Positions 1 to 8,378 of a DNA stretch of 32,641 nucleotides are shown in pieces. This DNA is from Flexibacter flexilis DSM 6793. GTDB lineage: Bacteria; Bacteroidota; Bacteroidia; Cytophagales; Flexibacteraceae. The notes under the pieces were generated by a model. That model was not told the origin of the DNA. It did not search any database and saw nothing but the letters and a program-made list of their open reading frames with translations. The translations under genes were made by a program, and so were the position numbers. Positions within the stretch are counted from its first letter, which is position 1. Each line of letters starts with the position of its first letter. The stretch spans positions 1 to 32,641 of the forward strand of contig NZ_FOLE01000017.1 of NCBI RefSeq assembly GCF_900112255.1, given 5' to 3'.

Positions 1-102
1 TAAATGTAGGTATTGGTGGTGTAAGATGACCAGTCAAATCGAGCTCCGGTTCCTCCTGGTGTCACGATAACTGGAGAGATAGGGGAACAGGTCGGTGTAC
101 TC
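1..102. repeat. Left arm of a 102-bp terminal inverted repeat of the window
   Basis: Bases 1-102 are the exact reverse complement of 32540-32641. After one mismatch at 103 the match continues to 111, then stops. The repeat encodes the start of an FN3 domain (TPTCSPISP followed by VTPGGTGARFDW) in both edge genes. This is what a contig looks like when assembly stops at a sequence present several times in the genome. Confidence 0.95.
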
Positions 103-2471
103 AAGGTCGTTGCAGAAAGGGTATCCCAGTTGGCATTAACATCACCTGCAATACAACGGCATCTTAATCTGAAATTATACTTTGTATTTGGAACAAGATT
201 AATAATACGATACGCAACTGCCGTACCAGTTGGATTCGCTCCATACCAAACAGACGTTGAGGCTGCTTTCCATTGAACTTCTATCGCATTATAAGAACCA
301 GCATCCCAAGTGAGTTTTATTGCACTTGCGCCTAATATTGCGGCGAAATTGGAGGGGTTATTACAAGAAGCGGCAATCGCACCTACCTGACGGCGTATTA
401 GGCTGCCTGTAGCTGTACCGTTTGGCCAAATGCCATCAGCATCGGTAAGCGCATAGATAATTGCACCTGCGGCATTGCGAACTTCCACGCGACGAACTCC
501 ATTTGGATTGTTAATACCAATTGGTACTACACCTGCAAAATCACCTGTTACACCCGCATTGTCCCAAATAGTTGCAATGTCGGTAGGTAAAGACCCTTGC
601 GATCCATTATCGTCGGTGCTTGTTTGGTTTTGATGAACATACAACGGACGGCCTGTACCTGCTGTGTTGTTATAAATCATTACGTACTGACCAGCATAGT
701 CGTTCAAATAATTGTTTACTTTTACAAAAGCCCCATCATCGGCAGTACTTGCTGTAGAAGCACTTGCACTAATATCAAGTAATTGAATTTGATTTGCACC
801 AACAAACATAGGCGTGCCTGGCATCGTATTGCCGTTAATAGCTACGGCAGCCCTGATAGTTACAAATCTTCCCGCCTTAAACCGTGCATTTCCAGAGGTG
901 CGTAAGTAAACCCAGAATAGGCCACTGTTTCCACTGGCATCTGTTGTAAAGCTCGGATTGGTAGCTCCATAGGCCGAACCACTCCAAATACTACCTGCTC
1001 CAAATGAAGTATTGGCACTACCCAATGTATCTAAGCCTAAACGAATATCGTAAGTAGTGTTTGCTTGCAAATTGCTGATTCTTAAACCAATCGCCATTGG
1101 AGTAATTACATTTTGCATGCCCCAGTATTGTGGTACAAATGCTTCTGTCATTGTAGGTGCTACGCTAATAACAATGTTGGTACTCGTAACAGTGCCAGCT
1201 ACGGAAGTAGCTGTTGCTAAAAGTGTATAAGTTCCTGCTGCCGAGAATGTAATGTCGTTGAAGGTGGCCACTCCGCTGCTTGCAGTTTTGGTAAGTGTGC
1301 CGTCCAATGTGCCAGGACCTGATGCTTTGCTGATAGTTACGTTACCACCATAAGTGTTATCAGTGCTGTTGTCGGTACGCTTGGCTGTTACTGTAAAAGT
1401 ACTTACCATGTTGGTCGCTGTGCCGCTGCTTGGTACGCTACCGAATACCAATTGGCTGGCTGCTTCTTGTACGGTTACCGATTGTGTGGCATTGGTAAAA
1501 CTTGCGCCAGTGGCTGTAAGAGTTGCTAGACCTGCTTGTGTAAGTGAAATACCTGTGAAAGTAGCTGATGTACTACCATTCGAGATAGTGGCAGTGTTTG
1601 TTCCTACGATTGAACCTAAGTTAGTGCTTAATGTTACATTCAAATCGCTACCTACTGCACAAGCTACACCCGTACCAGTTTGCGATTCTACGGTGATGTT
1701 AAATGTTTGACCAACTGTTGGGCTGGCTACCGTAATTGATTTAAGTGCCAATTGCGTAGGCGTACAAGCTGCTGCTGCTGGCGTTACGGTCATCGAAAAG
1801 TCATCTATGGCATAAATACCGTCGTTGCCTGTATCGTTTACATCTTTCCAACGAATCCACAAAGTGCCATTATTTGCCCAGCCTAAGCCGCTAACACTTG
1901 CCGAAATAGCTGTTTTATTGGCTGCCTGATTGCCGTCTAATAAGCCAGAAGAGGTAGAGCCTGTTTGTTTTTCTACCAAATCCATTCCTGTGGCAGCTGT
2001 CCAAGTACCTGTTGTTACTGATGTTGCATCAAAACTGTACTCAAAAGCTACGGTTTCATTAGCTGTGCTGCTGCTGCCTGTTCTCCATTGCTCCATTACA
2101 CCCGTCCAAGCAATATCTGTAATAAGGCTTCCTGTTGTGTTTTGAAAGCTTGCTCCAAAATAGGGCGTTACTGAATTGGAAGCCAATGTTCCAAGTGCTC
2201 TATCGATAGCACCAGCAGATCCTACATTGTACATAGTTCCTGAATTGGCTGAACCTGTTGTTACCGTAAGGGTTGTGATGGCAGTGCCTGTACTTGATGA
2301 TCCTGCCCAACCTGTCGGATAGGCTGTGCCCGTTGTGCCCATGCCATCAAAATTTTGGGTATAGGTCAAATCGCCTGCCGCAAAAGACTTGGCTTGGCCA
2401 AATGATTTCGGGCTACTGAGTGCCAATATGGCGGCACCAATAAGCCACGCGCTTTTTTGTATAATTTTCAT
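1..2471 (-). CDS. Secreted multidomain Ig-like/FN3 surface protein, 3' end cut by the window edge
   Basis: The minus-strand frame opens at ATG 2471 and stays open for 823 codons to base 1 with no stop, so the C-terminus is missing. Residues 1-26 are a signal peptide (basic start, hydrophobic core, cleavage after SFGQ). Residues 27-235 resemble a secreted beta-sandwich module ending in DDFSMTVTP, as in many Bacteroidota exported proteins. Residues 236-335 and 336-437 are two Ig/invasin-like repeats rich in Thr, Ser and Ala. Residues about 440-695 contain an unassigned beta-rich region. An FN3 domain follows at about 705-790, and a second begins near 795, where the DNA becomes identical to the end of the protein at 29019-32641. 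A T9SS sorting tail would be expected beyond the edge but cannot be seen. It is probably a cell-surface or released adhesin; ligand unknown. Confidence 0.85.
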   Translation of the reverse strand, partial: MKIIQKSAWLIGAAILALSSPKSFGQAKSFAAGDLTYTQNFDGMGTTGTAYPTGWAGSSSTGTAITTLTVTTGSANSGTMYNVGSAGAIDRALGTLASNSVTPYFGASFQNTTGSLITDIAWTGVMEQWRTGSSSTANETVAFEYSFDATSVTTGTWTAATGMDLVEKQTGSTSSGLLDGNQAANKTAISASVSGLGWANNGTLWIRWKDVNDTGNDGIYAIDDFSMTVTPAAAACTPTQLALKSITVASPTVGQTFNITVESQTGTGVACAVGSDLNVTLSTNLGSIVGTNTATISNGSTSATFTGISLTQAGLATLTATGASFTNATQSVTVQEAASQLVFGSVPSSGTATNMVSTFTVTAKRTDNSTDNTYGGNVTISKASGPGTLDGTLTKTASSGVATFNDITFSAAGTYTLLATATSVAGTVTSTNIVISVAPTMTEAFVPQYWGMQNVITPMAIGLRISNLQANTTYDIRLGLDTLGSANTSFGAGSIWSGSAYGATNPSFTTDASGNSGLFWVYLRTSGNARFKAGRFVTIRAAVAINGNTMPGTPMFVGANQIQLLDISASASTASTADDGAFVKVNNYLNDYAGQYVMIYNNTAGTGRPLYVHQNQTSTDDNGSQGSLPTDIATIWDNAGVTGDFAGVVPIGINNPNGVRRVEVRNAAGAIIYALTDADGIWPNGTATGSLIRRQVGAIAASCNNPSNFAAILGASAIKLTWDAGSYNAIEVQWKAASTSVWYGANPTGTAVAYRIINLVPNTKYNFRLRCRCIAGDVNANWDTLSATTLSTPTCSPISPVIVTPGGTGARFDWSSYTTNTYI

Positions 2472-2495
2472 AAAGTTATTTTGTTAATTGGTGGA

Positions 2496-2521
2496 CAAAT
2501 GTACATTGAGCTTATTAAGCT
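2496..2521 (-). promoter_or_regulatory. Likely promoter -7 element and adjacent palindrome upstream of the left-edge gene
   Basis: On the minus strand, 2503-2496 reads TACATTTG, matching the Bacteroidota -7 consensus TAnnTTTG, 25 bases before the ATG. Immediately upstream, 2509-2521 is a perfect palindrome, AGCTTA-T-TAAGCT, lying where the spacer and -33 region would be. No clear -33 TTG is seen at the usual spacing. The palindrome could be an operator for a dimeric regulator; that is inference. The rest of the 2472-2674 gap is AT-rich and shows nothing else. Confidence 0.45.
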
Positions 2522-2674
2522 AATGTTTCCCAAAAGTTAGTAATTTTTATTTTAAATAATTAAATACTTTATTCTATATGTTTTTTGTAAGGGGTTGATT
2601 TTTAGTTTTTTATCTGAAAAAGAAAAAATGACTTAGTTTTTTGCCCAAACTCCTGTTATTTCGTACAAAAATGT

Positions 2675-4375
2675 ATGTCAATGGACAATAAAACGATACT
2701 CAAAAATATACGCCTCATCGTCTCGCTGATGGAGCTGCACGAGGAAAATCCTTTCAAAGTAAAGCCTTATCGCGATGCGACTTTTGCCGCTGAACGCAAC
2801 AATGACAATTGGGCAATGCTTTCAGAATCAGAACTTTCTGCTGTTTTTGGTAAAAAAGTAGCACAAAGTATCGCCGAACTTGTCCAGACAGGTTCTTGTA
2901 CGGATTTACAATCTCTTTTGCAGAAAACCCCCGAAGGCGTAACGGGACTTTTGAAAATCAAAGGCTTAGGTGCAAAGAAAGTGCGTGCGCTGTGGTTGGA
3001 GCATAAAATCGAAACAGTAGAGCAGCTTTGGGATGTTTGTCAGACAGGCCAACTGGCCAAGTTCAAAGGTTTTGGTGAAAAAACGCAACAGTCCATTTTG
3101 GAAGCTTTGGTTTTCATTCAGGAAAATAAAGGAAAATTGCATTATTCGGATGCGCTGCCGTTGGCCGAACAGCTTTTGCATTTGTTGCAAGAATGCCCCA
3201 AGACTGTTCAGGCTGATTTTACGGGGAGTTTGCGCCGACAAGATGAAATTATTTCGGTGATAGAAATTTTGGTCGCTTCCGCCAGCCCCGAAATTCTCGA
3301 AGAGGCACTTAACCAATATCCGCATTTGCAGCCAACCCCACAACTTTCTAACCCTTGGACGTGGCGCGGTGTTTGGCTCGAAACGGGTGTTTCGGTTGCT
3401 GTAAATTTTTGTAAACCAGAAGATTACATCAAAAAACAATTGTTGCTTACGGGTACAGCAGCGCATTTGGCCGAGCCTCTGGCCATAGGCCAAACCTTCA
3501 TGCAATGGATTCGCAAACGCGAAACGTTCGCCACAGAGCAAGAGGCCTACGAACAAGCCCAGTTGCCGTACATCGTGCCAGCCATGCGCGAAGGGCGGCA
3601 GGAGTGGGAGTGGAGCAAGCAATTTTCGATTACGGAACTTGTTGAATATCAAGATTTGAAAGGTATTTTGCATAACCACAGCACTTACAGCGACGGCGCG
3701 GACTCACTGGCCGAAATGGCCGCTTACGCCAAAGCACAAGGTTTTGAATATTTGGGAATTTCGGACCATTCCAAAACGGCGTTTTATGCCAATGGCCTGA
3801 CGGAAGAACGCGTGTTGGCACAACTCAAAGAAATAGAACAATTGAACGCACAACTTGCGCCGTTCAAGATTTTTAAAGGCATCGAATCGGATATTCTCAC
3901 GGATGGAAGTTTGGACTACGCGCCTGATATTTTGGCTCAATTTGATTTTGTAGTGGCTTCGGTGCATTCGGTGCTGAATATGGACGAGGCCAAAGCCACG
4001 CAACGCCTCCTTAAAGCCATCGAAAATCCTTATACTACGATTTTGGGTCACCCGACGGGGCGTTTGTTGTTGCGCCGCGAAGGTTATCCGCTTGACCACC
4101 AGAAAATTATAGATGCTTGTGCTGCCAATGGTGTAATGATAGAAGTCAATGCCAACCCTTGGCGACTGGATTTGGATTGGCGTTGGATTGGCTATGCCAT
4201 GCAAAAAGGCGTTCAGATTTGCATCAACCCCGACGCGCACCAAAAAGAACGTTACGACGATATGCGTTACGGCGTGTTGGCCGCGCAAAAGGGCGGTTTG
4301 GTCAAATCCTTTACGTTTAATGCGCTGGGCGCAGAGCAAGTGGCCGCCTATTTTGAAAACAGGAAAAAGAAGTGA
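2675..4375 (+). CDS. polX: PolX-like protein: HhH plus degenerate polymerase X domain plus intact PHP nuclease domain
   Basis: The 566-aa length and domain order match bacterial PolX. Helix-hairpin-helix segments lie at about 90-105 (KIKGLGAKK) and 128-142 (KFKGFGEKT). A Pol X palm remnant follows at about 175-280, and a PHP phosphoesterase domain at 325-560. The PHP metal ligands all look present: H333 and H335 (HNHS), D364-H365 (ISDHS), E404, H431, H459 (GHPTGR), D520 and H522 (NPDAH). The palm has GSLRR at 184-188, but the expected Asp-x-Asp two-metal motif reads V-I-E at 195-197. The strand that should carry the third Asp reads VSVAVN near 239-244. Expected activity is therefore PHP-type 3'-5' exonuclease or AP-endonuclease repair chemistry with little or no polymerisation. 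ATG 2675 is used; a second Met lies two codons later. Confidence 0.9.
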   Translation: MSMDNKTILKNIRLIVSLMELHEENPFKVKPYRDATFAAERNNDNWAMLSESELSAVFGKKVAQSIAELVQTGSCTDLQSLLQKTPEGVTGLLKIKGLGAKKVRALWLEHKIETVEQLWDVCQTGQLAKFKGFGEKTQQSILEALVFIQENKGKLHYSDALPLAEQLLHLLQECPKTVQADFTGSLRRQDEIISVIEILVASASPEILEEALNQYPHLQPTPQLSNPWTWRGVWLETGVSVAVNFCKPEDYIKKQLLLTGTAAHLAEPLAIGQTFMQWIRKRETFATEQEAYEQAQLPYIVPAMREGRQEWEWSKQFSITELVEYQDLKGILHNHSTYSDGADSLAEMAAYAKAQGFEYLGISDHSKTAFYANGLTEERVLAQLKEIEQLNAQLAPFKIFKGIESDILTDGSLDYAPDILAQFDFVVASVHSVLNMDEAKATQRLLKAIENPYTTILGHPTGRLLLRREGYPLDHQKIIDACAANGVMIEVNANPWRLDLDWRWIGYAMQKGVQICINPDAHQKERYDDMRYGVLAAQKGGLVKSFTFNALGAEQVAAYFENRKKK

Positions 4376-4381
4376 TGAGAG

Positions 4382-4413
4382 AAAAAACGCTGCATTTAAT
4401 GCGGCGTTTTTTT
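4382..4413 (+). terminator. Rho-independent terminator after the PolX-like gene
   Basis: Stem AACGC-GCAT / ATGC-GCGTT around loop TTA with one internal bulge pair, preceded by an A-run and followed by seven T. It starts seven bases after the PolX stop codon. The flanking A-run means it could also act on the minus strand. Confidence 0.85.
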
Positions 4414-4476
4414 ATTTATTTGAAAATATAGTTATAAATTTACTTTCTTACTTAAATATAAAAAGAGCCTAAATGT

Positions 4477-5838
4477 ATGAGTATTAGAATTGAAAATCTT
4501 TGGGATGACAATGGAAATCCGTTTGGCAAATGCAAATTGGAAAGAGAACCATACGCAGAAGTGCTGACCAGTTTAGTAGAAAATTATCCGTCAGGTTTTG
4601 TGTTGGCCATTAACAATAAGTGGGGAACAGGTAAAACTACTTTTGTGCAAATGTGGAAGCGATATTTGAAAGAGAAAGCGTTTCAAACTGTTTATTTTAA
4701 TGCGTGGGAAAATGATTTTGAAGATAATCCGTTGGTGGCCATTATTGGCGAGTTGAAAGCCTCGCTTGGCAATGAAGATTCGGAAGGATTTGAGAAATTG
4801 ATAGACGCAGCAGCTACATTCTCAAAAAGTATTATACCCGCTTTACTAAAAGGAGCTATTAAGAATTATATAGATACAGAAGTTGTTGTAGAGGCTATTT
4901 CTCAAGGCTCAAAGGGACTAATAGAAATATTTGATAAAGAAGTAAACGAGTACGCCACCAAGAAGCAAAATATTCAAGCCTTTAAAAACAATTTGACGGA
5001 ATTACTTCAACAAAAAACACCAGAAAAACCATTGGTGTTTATTATAGATGAGTTGGATAGATGCCGTCCCAATTATGCCGTATCTGTACTAGAACAAGTT
5101 AAGCATTTATTTTCTGTGCCTAACATTGTATTTGTGCTTTCGATTGATAAACAGCAATTAGGCCATGCCATTTGTGGCGTATATGGAAGTGCCAATATAG
5201 ATACTACGGAATATTTACGCCGTTTTATTGATATTGAATACAGTTTGCCTGAGCCTAATAATGAGAAATTTTTCAACTATTTGTATCAATATTATGGTTT
5301 AGATAGTTTTTTACAAAGTATTAGCAGCGATGAAATAGAGCTTAAAAATGTTCTAAGACTTTTATTAACCAATGCAACGCTCAGGCAGCAAGAAAAAATA
5401 CTAAGTTACACAAGAATAGCGGTAAGGACACTTGGATATAATACTCAGCTTGATTTACGAATAATTGCGTTTTTGATTTATGTAAAGTTTCTTCAAGAAG
5501 ACTTTTATAATGATTTGAAACGACACATTCCTATTGACAAGATGCACCAACAATTTATTGATATATTGCAAGGTTATACATTTTCTAATGATGAAAATGA
5601 AATTGTTGCTTGGTTAGAATGTTTATTGTTAAAATACTATAGTTATAATTGGGGACGAGCTAAAGGGCATGAGTTGTTGCTAAAACAACCAGTGGAAAAA
5701 CTAAGCGATGTGAAAGTACGAATTTTACTAAAATATAGTAGTGAACAACAAATGATTGATACAATACAACGATTTAGTAGGTTATCACTTGATGATTTTA
5801 TTAAAAAAGTAGATATGTTAGATAATTTTCTTGTCTAA
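4477..5838 (+). CDS. KAP-family P-loop NTPase
   Basis: The 453-aa protein carries the KAP NTPase signature. Walker A is at 47-54 (NKWGTGKT; the aromatic W before GTGK is typical of KAP). The FNAWEND motif is at 74-80 and Walker B at 188-195 (FIIDELDR), followed by VFVLSIDKQQL at 218-228. A mildly hydrophobic stretch at 117-130 lies in the insert where other KAP proteins carry membrane helices, but it is too short to be a confident helix pair. The C-terminal 200 residues are helical, AT-rich in codon use and otherwise unrecognised. It stands alone between two terminators. KAP proteins include the phage-exclusion protein PifA and several defence-associated ATPases, so a defence role is possible, but nothing here proves it. 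Confidence 0.85.
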   Translation: MSIRIENLWDDNGNPFGKCKLEREPYAEVLTSLVENYPSGFVLAINNKWGTGKTTFVQMWKRYLKEKAFQTVYFNAWENDFEDNPLVAIIGELKASLGNEDSEGFEKLIDAAATFSKSIIPALLKGAIKNYIDTEVVVEAISQGSKGLIEIFDKEVNEYATKKQNIQAFKNNLTELLQQKTPEKPLVFIIDELDRCRPNYAVSVLEQVKHLFSVPNIVFVLSIDKQQLGHAICGVYGSANIDTTEYLRRFIDIEYSLPEPNNEKFFNYLYQYYGLDSFLQSISSDEIELKNVLRLLLTNATLRQQEKILSYTRIAVRTLGYNTQLDLRIIAFLIYVKFLQEDFYNDLKRHIPIDKMHQQFIDILQGYTFSNDENEIVAWLECLLLKYYSYNWGRAKGHELLLKQPVEKLSDVKVRILLKYSSEQQMIDTIQRFSRLSLDDFIKKVDMLDNFLV

Positions 5839-5841
5839 ATA

Positions 5842-5886
5842 AATCCGTCCCGCTTTTACGTTGTATGCGCAAAGGCGGGACGGATT
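5842..5886. terminator. Bidirectional terminator between convergent KAP and phaJ-like genes
   Basis: Arms 5842-5857 (AATCCGTCCCGCTTTT) and 5871-5886 (AAAGGCGGGACGGATT) pair over about 16 bp with one G-T wobble. The hairpin starts four bases after the KAP stop and ends four bases before the phaJ stop. Confidence 0.8.
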
Positions 5887-5890
5887 GGTA

Positions 5891-6295
5891 TTAAATCTTT
5901 TCTTTGTGCATGATGGTGGCTTGGCCGTCGAGCACTACTTTTTGGGTGCTAAGGTCAAAGATTTGGGTTTGGACAATAGCGGTATGTTTTTCTGGGTCGG
6001 TGTCAAGTACCGTACAAACGGCCTCATAGTCAGTGTCCACGAACATCGGGCGTTTAAATTCCATGGATTGTTTGAGGTAAATCGTGCCTTCCCCTGGGAA
6101 TTGTGTGCCAAAAATTTTGGAAAAAATACTGCCGCTCAAAAAGCCGTGCATGATGGGTTTCTTAAAAACGGTGTTGGCGGCGTAGGCCTCGTCTAAGTGT
6201 ATAGGATTGTTATCGCCTGTTACGGTTGCAAACGATTTCACATCTTCTTGCGAATACCGCAAAGTTTGCTTAAAAACATTACCTACTGTTACCAT
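5891..6295 (-). CDS. phaJ: MaoC-like (R)-specific enoyl-CoA hydratase
   Basis: The 134-aa length matches PhaJ-type single hot-dog hydratases. The hydratase motif is at 27-33 (GDNNPIH), with catalytic candidates D28 and H33 corresponding to the Asp/His pair of Aeromonas PhaJ; IMHGFLSGS at 48-56 continues the fold. The reaction is hydration of trans-2-enoyl-CoA to (R)-3-hydroxyacyl-CoA, which links beta-oxidation or fatty-acid intermediates to polyhydroxyalkanoate. It is transcribed divergently from the phaE-like gene, whose start lies 205 bp away, which supports the PHA assignment. A general MaoC dehydratase in another acyl-CoA pathway remains possible. Confidence 0.85.
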   Translation of the reverse strand: MVTVGNVFKQTLRYSQEDVKSFATVTGDNNPIHLDEAYAANTVFKKPIMHGFLSGSIFSKIFGTQFPGEGTIYLKQSMEFKRPMFVDTDYEAVCTVLDTDPEKHTAIVQTQIFDLSTQKVVLDGQATIMHKEKI

Positions 6296-6500
6296 AGTTT
6301 TATTTTTTTGGATTAAAAATTGCGTTTTGGTTAAATTTTCTCTTAATATTTTGAATTTATATCAAAATCATACAAATTTGCAGAGAAAAATCTAATTGAC
6401 CAAACAACAATTGTATTTTTTCGCTTGCAAGAAAAACACAATAGCATTTATTACTCTACAATATCTATTCTAATTTTTCATTTAATCACAAGTAATTTTT

Positions 6501-7877
6501 ATGGAGACAGCTAAAAATGTATTGGACGCTTGGGTTGAGACACAAAACAAGGCCGTTAGCAACATGGTTGAAACAACCAAAAAGTTTCAAGAATCTATTG
6601 CCAAAGGCAATGTGCTGGAAAAAGGTACGGACATCTACAAAGACTGGTTCGAAAATCAGAAAACACTGATGGAATCGGCCTTTAGCAGTGCACCTGTATC
6701 GGTTTCGCCACAAGTAACTCAACTGACCAAAAACGCGACCGACACGTACAATGAGTTGCTTAATATGCAACTTTCGTTTGCCAAAACATGGGCAGATACG
6801 TTCAACAAAGCTGCTTCTTCAGCAACTACTCCACCATTTTCGCAAGATGCGTTCTTGAAAGAGGCATCGCGTTTGTACGAAAAATGGAACAGCTTGTATC
6901 AGAGTTGGTTGGGGCAAGCAACGCCTCAATGGTCAGCCCTTAAGCCCGCCGATTGGAGCAAAGCAGGGAATTTTGACCAGCTCATCAATGCAAGTGGTGT
7001 TTATTTCAAACTCTACGAAACTTGGCAGCCGCTTGCCCAACAATGGCAAAAATTTTCGGCATCAGCCACGCAAGTAGATGCAGACTGGTGGAAAAAAGCC
7101 TACAATCCAGAGGCTTATAAGGAAGTGTTCGATAAAATGTTTGGCTTTGCTAATAGCGAGCGCATGAAAGATTATTTCAATGAGCTTTCGCATTTTGTAA
7201 GCAGCTATCAAGATACATTTAAGCATTGGCAAAATACGTTTAATAGCCAAGTGCAAAGTTTTAACAAATCAATGGCGCACCCATCGGCCTATAATTTTGG
7301 CGAATCGTTGCAGCCGTTTGTTAATCAGATAGATAAAGCCTTAGAGCCACTCGGACGCTTGTTGCCTGAAGGAAAAGAAAAAGAATCGTATGAGGCCATG
7401 CTCAAAGTGAAAGAAGACTTTGCGCAGTTCTGGAAAAAATACACGGAGTTTCAATACATGGTGTATAATTCAGGACAAAAAGCAATGGAAATGCTCATGG
7501 CCGAGCAAACCAAAAAAATGTCTGAAGGTGTTCCAACCATTCAGAGCTACAATGAATTTTATTCGCAATGGCTCAACACGACCGAAAAGGTAATGATTGA
7601 GACTTTTGGTACAGAAGAATTTAGCACAACACAAGGCGAAATGTTGCGTTTGGGCTTGGGCATTAAGCACTCGCTCGAAAAACAAATTGAGAAGGCTTTG
7701 TCTTCGTATCCTGTGGTTTCGCGTACGGAAGCCGACGAAATGGCACAAACAATCCATGAGTTGCGCAATCGCGTTCGTCAGCTTGAGAGAGCTTTGGACA
7801 CTACGCCTGCCGCCGCCGTATTGGTAACGGACGAAGAAAAGGCGGTGAAAAAGAACGGTACTAAACCAAAAGCATAA
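6501..7877 (+). CDS. phaE: PhaE-like subunit of class III polyhydroxyalkanoate synthase
   Basis: This 458-aa soluble, helix-rich protein is full of W and Q residues. The N-terminus (DAWVETQNKAV, then YKDWFENQKTLME) and repeated W-x-x-x-(Y/F) helices recall the PhaE family. A heptad-rich coiled coil near 408-436 (EMAQTIHELRNRVRQLERAL) precedes a Lys-rich tail. PhaE has no catalytic residues; it activates PhaC at the surface of PHA granules. It is about 100 residues longer than classical PhaE proteins. No phaC or phasin lies next to it: the next 500 bp downstream are non-coding and then the oxidase cluster begins. The divergent phaJ-like gene supports a PHA role. Alternative: a granule-associated phasin-like protein. 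Confidence 0.75.
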   Translation: METAKNVLDAWVETQNKAVSNMVETTKKFQESIAKGNVLEKGTDIYKDWFENQKTLMESAFSSAPVSVSPQVTQLTKNATDTYNELLNMQLSFAKTWADTFNKAASSATTPPFSQDAFLKEASRLYEKWNSLYQSWLGQATPQWSALKPADWSKAGNFDQLINASGVYFKLYETWQPLAQQWQKFSASATQVDADWWKKAYNPEAYKEVFDKMFGFANSERMKDYFNELSHFVSSYQDTFKHWQNTFNSQVQSFNKSMAHPSAYNFGESLQPFVNQIDKALEPLGRLLPEGKEKESYEAMLKVKEDFAQFWKKYTEFQYMVYNSGQKAMEMLMAEQTKKMSEGVPTIQSYNEFYSQWLNTTEKVMIETFGTEEFSTTQGEMLRLGLGIKHSLEKQIEKALSSYPVVSRTEADEMAQTIHELRNRVRQLERALDTTPAAAVLVTDEEKAVKKNGTKPKA

Positions 7878-7912
7878 AAGTAGTTCCTTGTATTTTGGGG
7901 TAAATTCCCCAC

Positions 7913-7948
7913 AAATAGAGCAAGCACGTTGTGTTTGCTCTATTTTTT
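7913..7948 (+). terminator. Terminator after the phaE-like gene
   Basis: Perfect 11-bp stem AAATAGAGCAA / TTGCTCTATTT (7913-7923 with 7935-7945) and an 11-nt loop, followed by more T. A small GGGG-TAAATT-CCCC hairpin lies just before it at 7897-7910. Confidence 0.85.
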
Positions 7949-8320
7949 ACTTTAAACAAAAAGTTGATAGTTGATTTTGTGCAAATAGTGAGTAGTGTTA
8001 TGTCTTTTTTTGTGATGAAGGTTTGTGAATCCTCAAAAAAGTATTAAAATTGTATTCGATTGATACGCGTGTACTATGTAATATTCGCATCCATTAAGCT
8101 ATAACACAGCCTGTTGATTCATAGAGAGGAATATTGTTGGAGTTGCATAGATGACTATATCGGAGACGCTGTATTGTATTTTATTAGTAAAAGTTTTGTT
8201 TAAAACAACTAAAAACGGAGGTGATAATGTACAACAGCAGTTAGTTAGAATCTATGTTATGATTTTTGTCAGCTTTGGGTTTGTAGAAATATCATGCAGG
8301 CCTGTGTAGCGAATCATTCA
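7949..8320. other. Non-coding stretch between the PHA locus and the oxidase cluster
   Basis: About 370 AT-rich bases with no credible ORF on either strand. A perfect 13-bp palindrome, TTGTTT-A-AAACAA, sits at 8196-8208 and is a plausible site for a dimeric regulator. A good Shine-Dalgarno-like GGAGG at 8218-8222 precedes an ATG that reaches a stop after five codons, so it is not a gene of note. No tRNA or known small RNA was recognised. Confidence 0.5.
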
Positions 8321-8347
8321 GCAGCTTGGGGGCTGCACCTACTTTTG
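8321..8347 (+). promoter_or_regulatory. Probable ccoNO promoter with an overlapping inverted repeat
   Basis: TACTTTTG at 8340-8347 fits the -7 consensus TAnnTTTG, 31 bases before the ccoNO ATG. No -33 TTG is present at the right spacing. In its place is an inverted repeat, GCAGC-6 nt-GCTGC (8321-8336), as might be expected for an activated promoter. Which regulator binds is unknown. Confidence 0.5.
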
Positions 8348-8378
8348 TCTCATTAAATCACAAAAATATTTGCACACA

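Noticed and set aside
1354-2145. Plus-strand ORFs of 118 and 71 codons near the left edge
   Set aside because: They are antisense to the continuous 823-codon secreted protein, whose repetitive Thr/Ala/Gly codons leave the opposite strand open.
2966-4339. Minus-strand ORFs opposite the PolX-like gene
   Set aside because: They mirror the PolX codons and contain no motif; the plus-strand protein explains the region.
7949-8378. Possible small RNA or tRNA in the gap before ccoNO
   Set aside because: No cloverleaf, no CCA-type end and no internal terminator after the one at 7913 were found; only promoter-like and palindromic sites.
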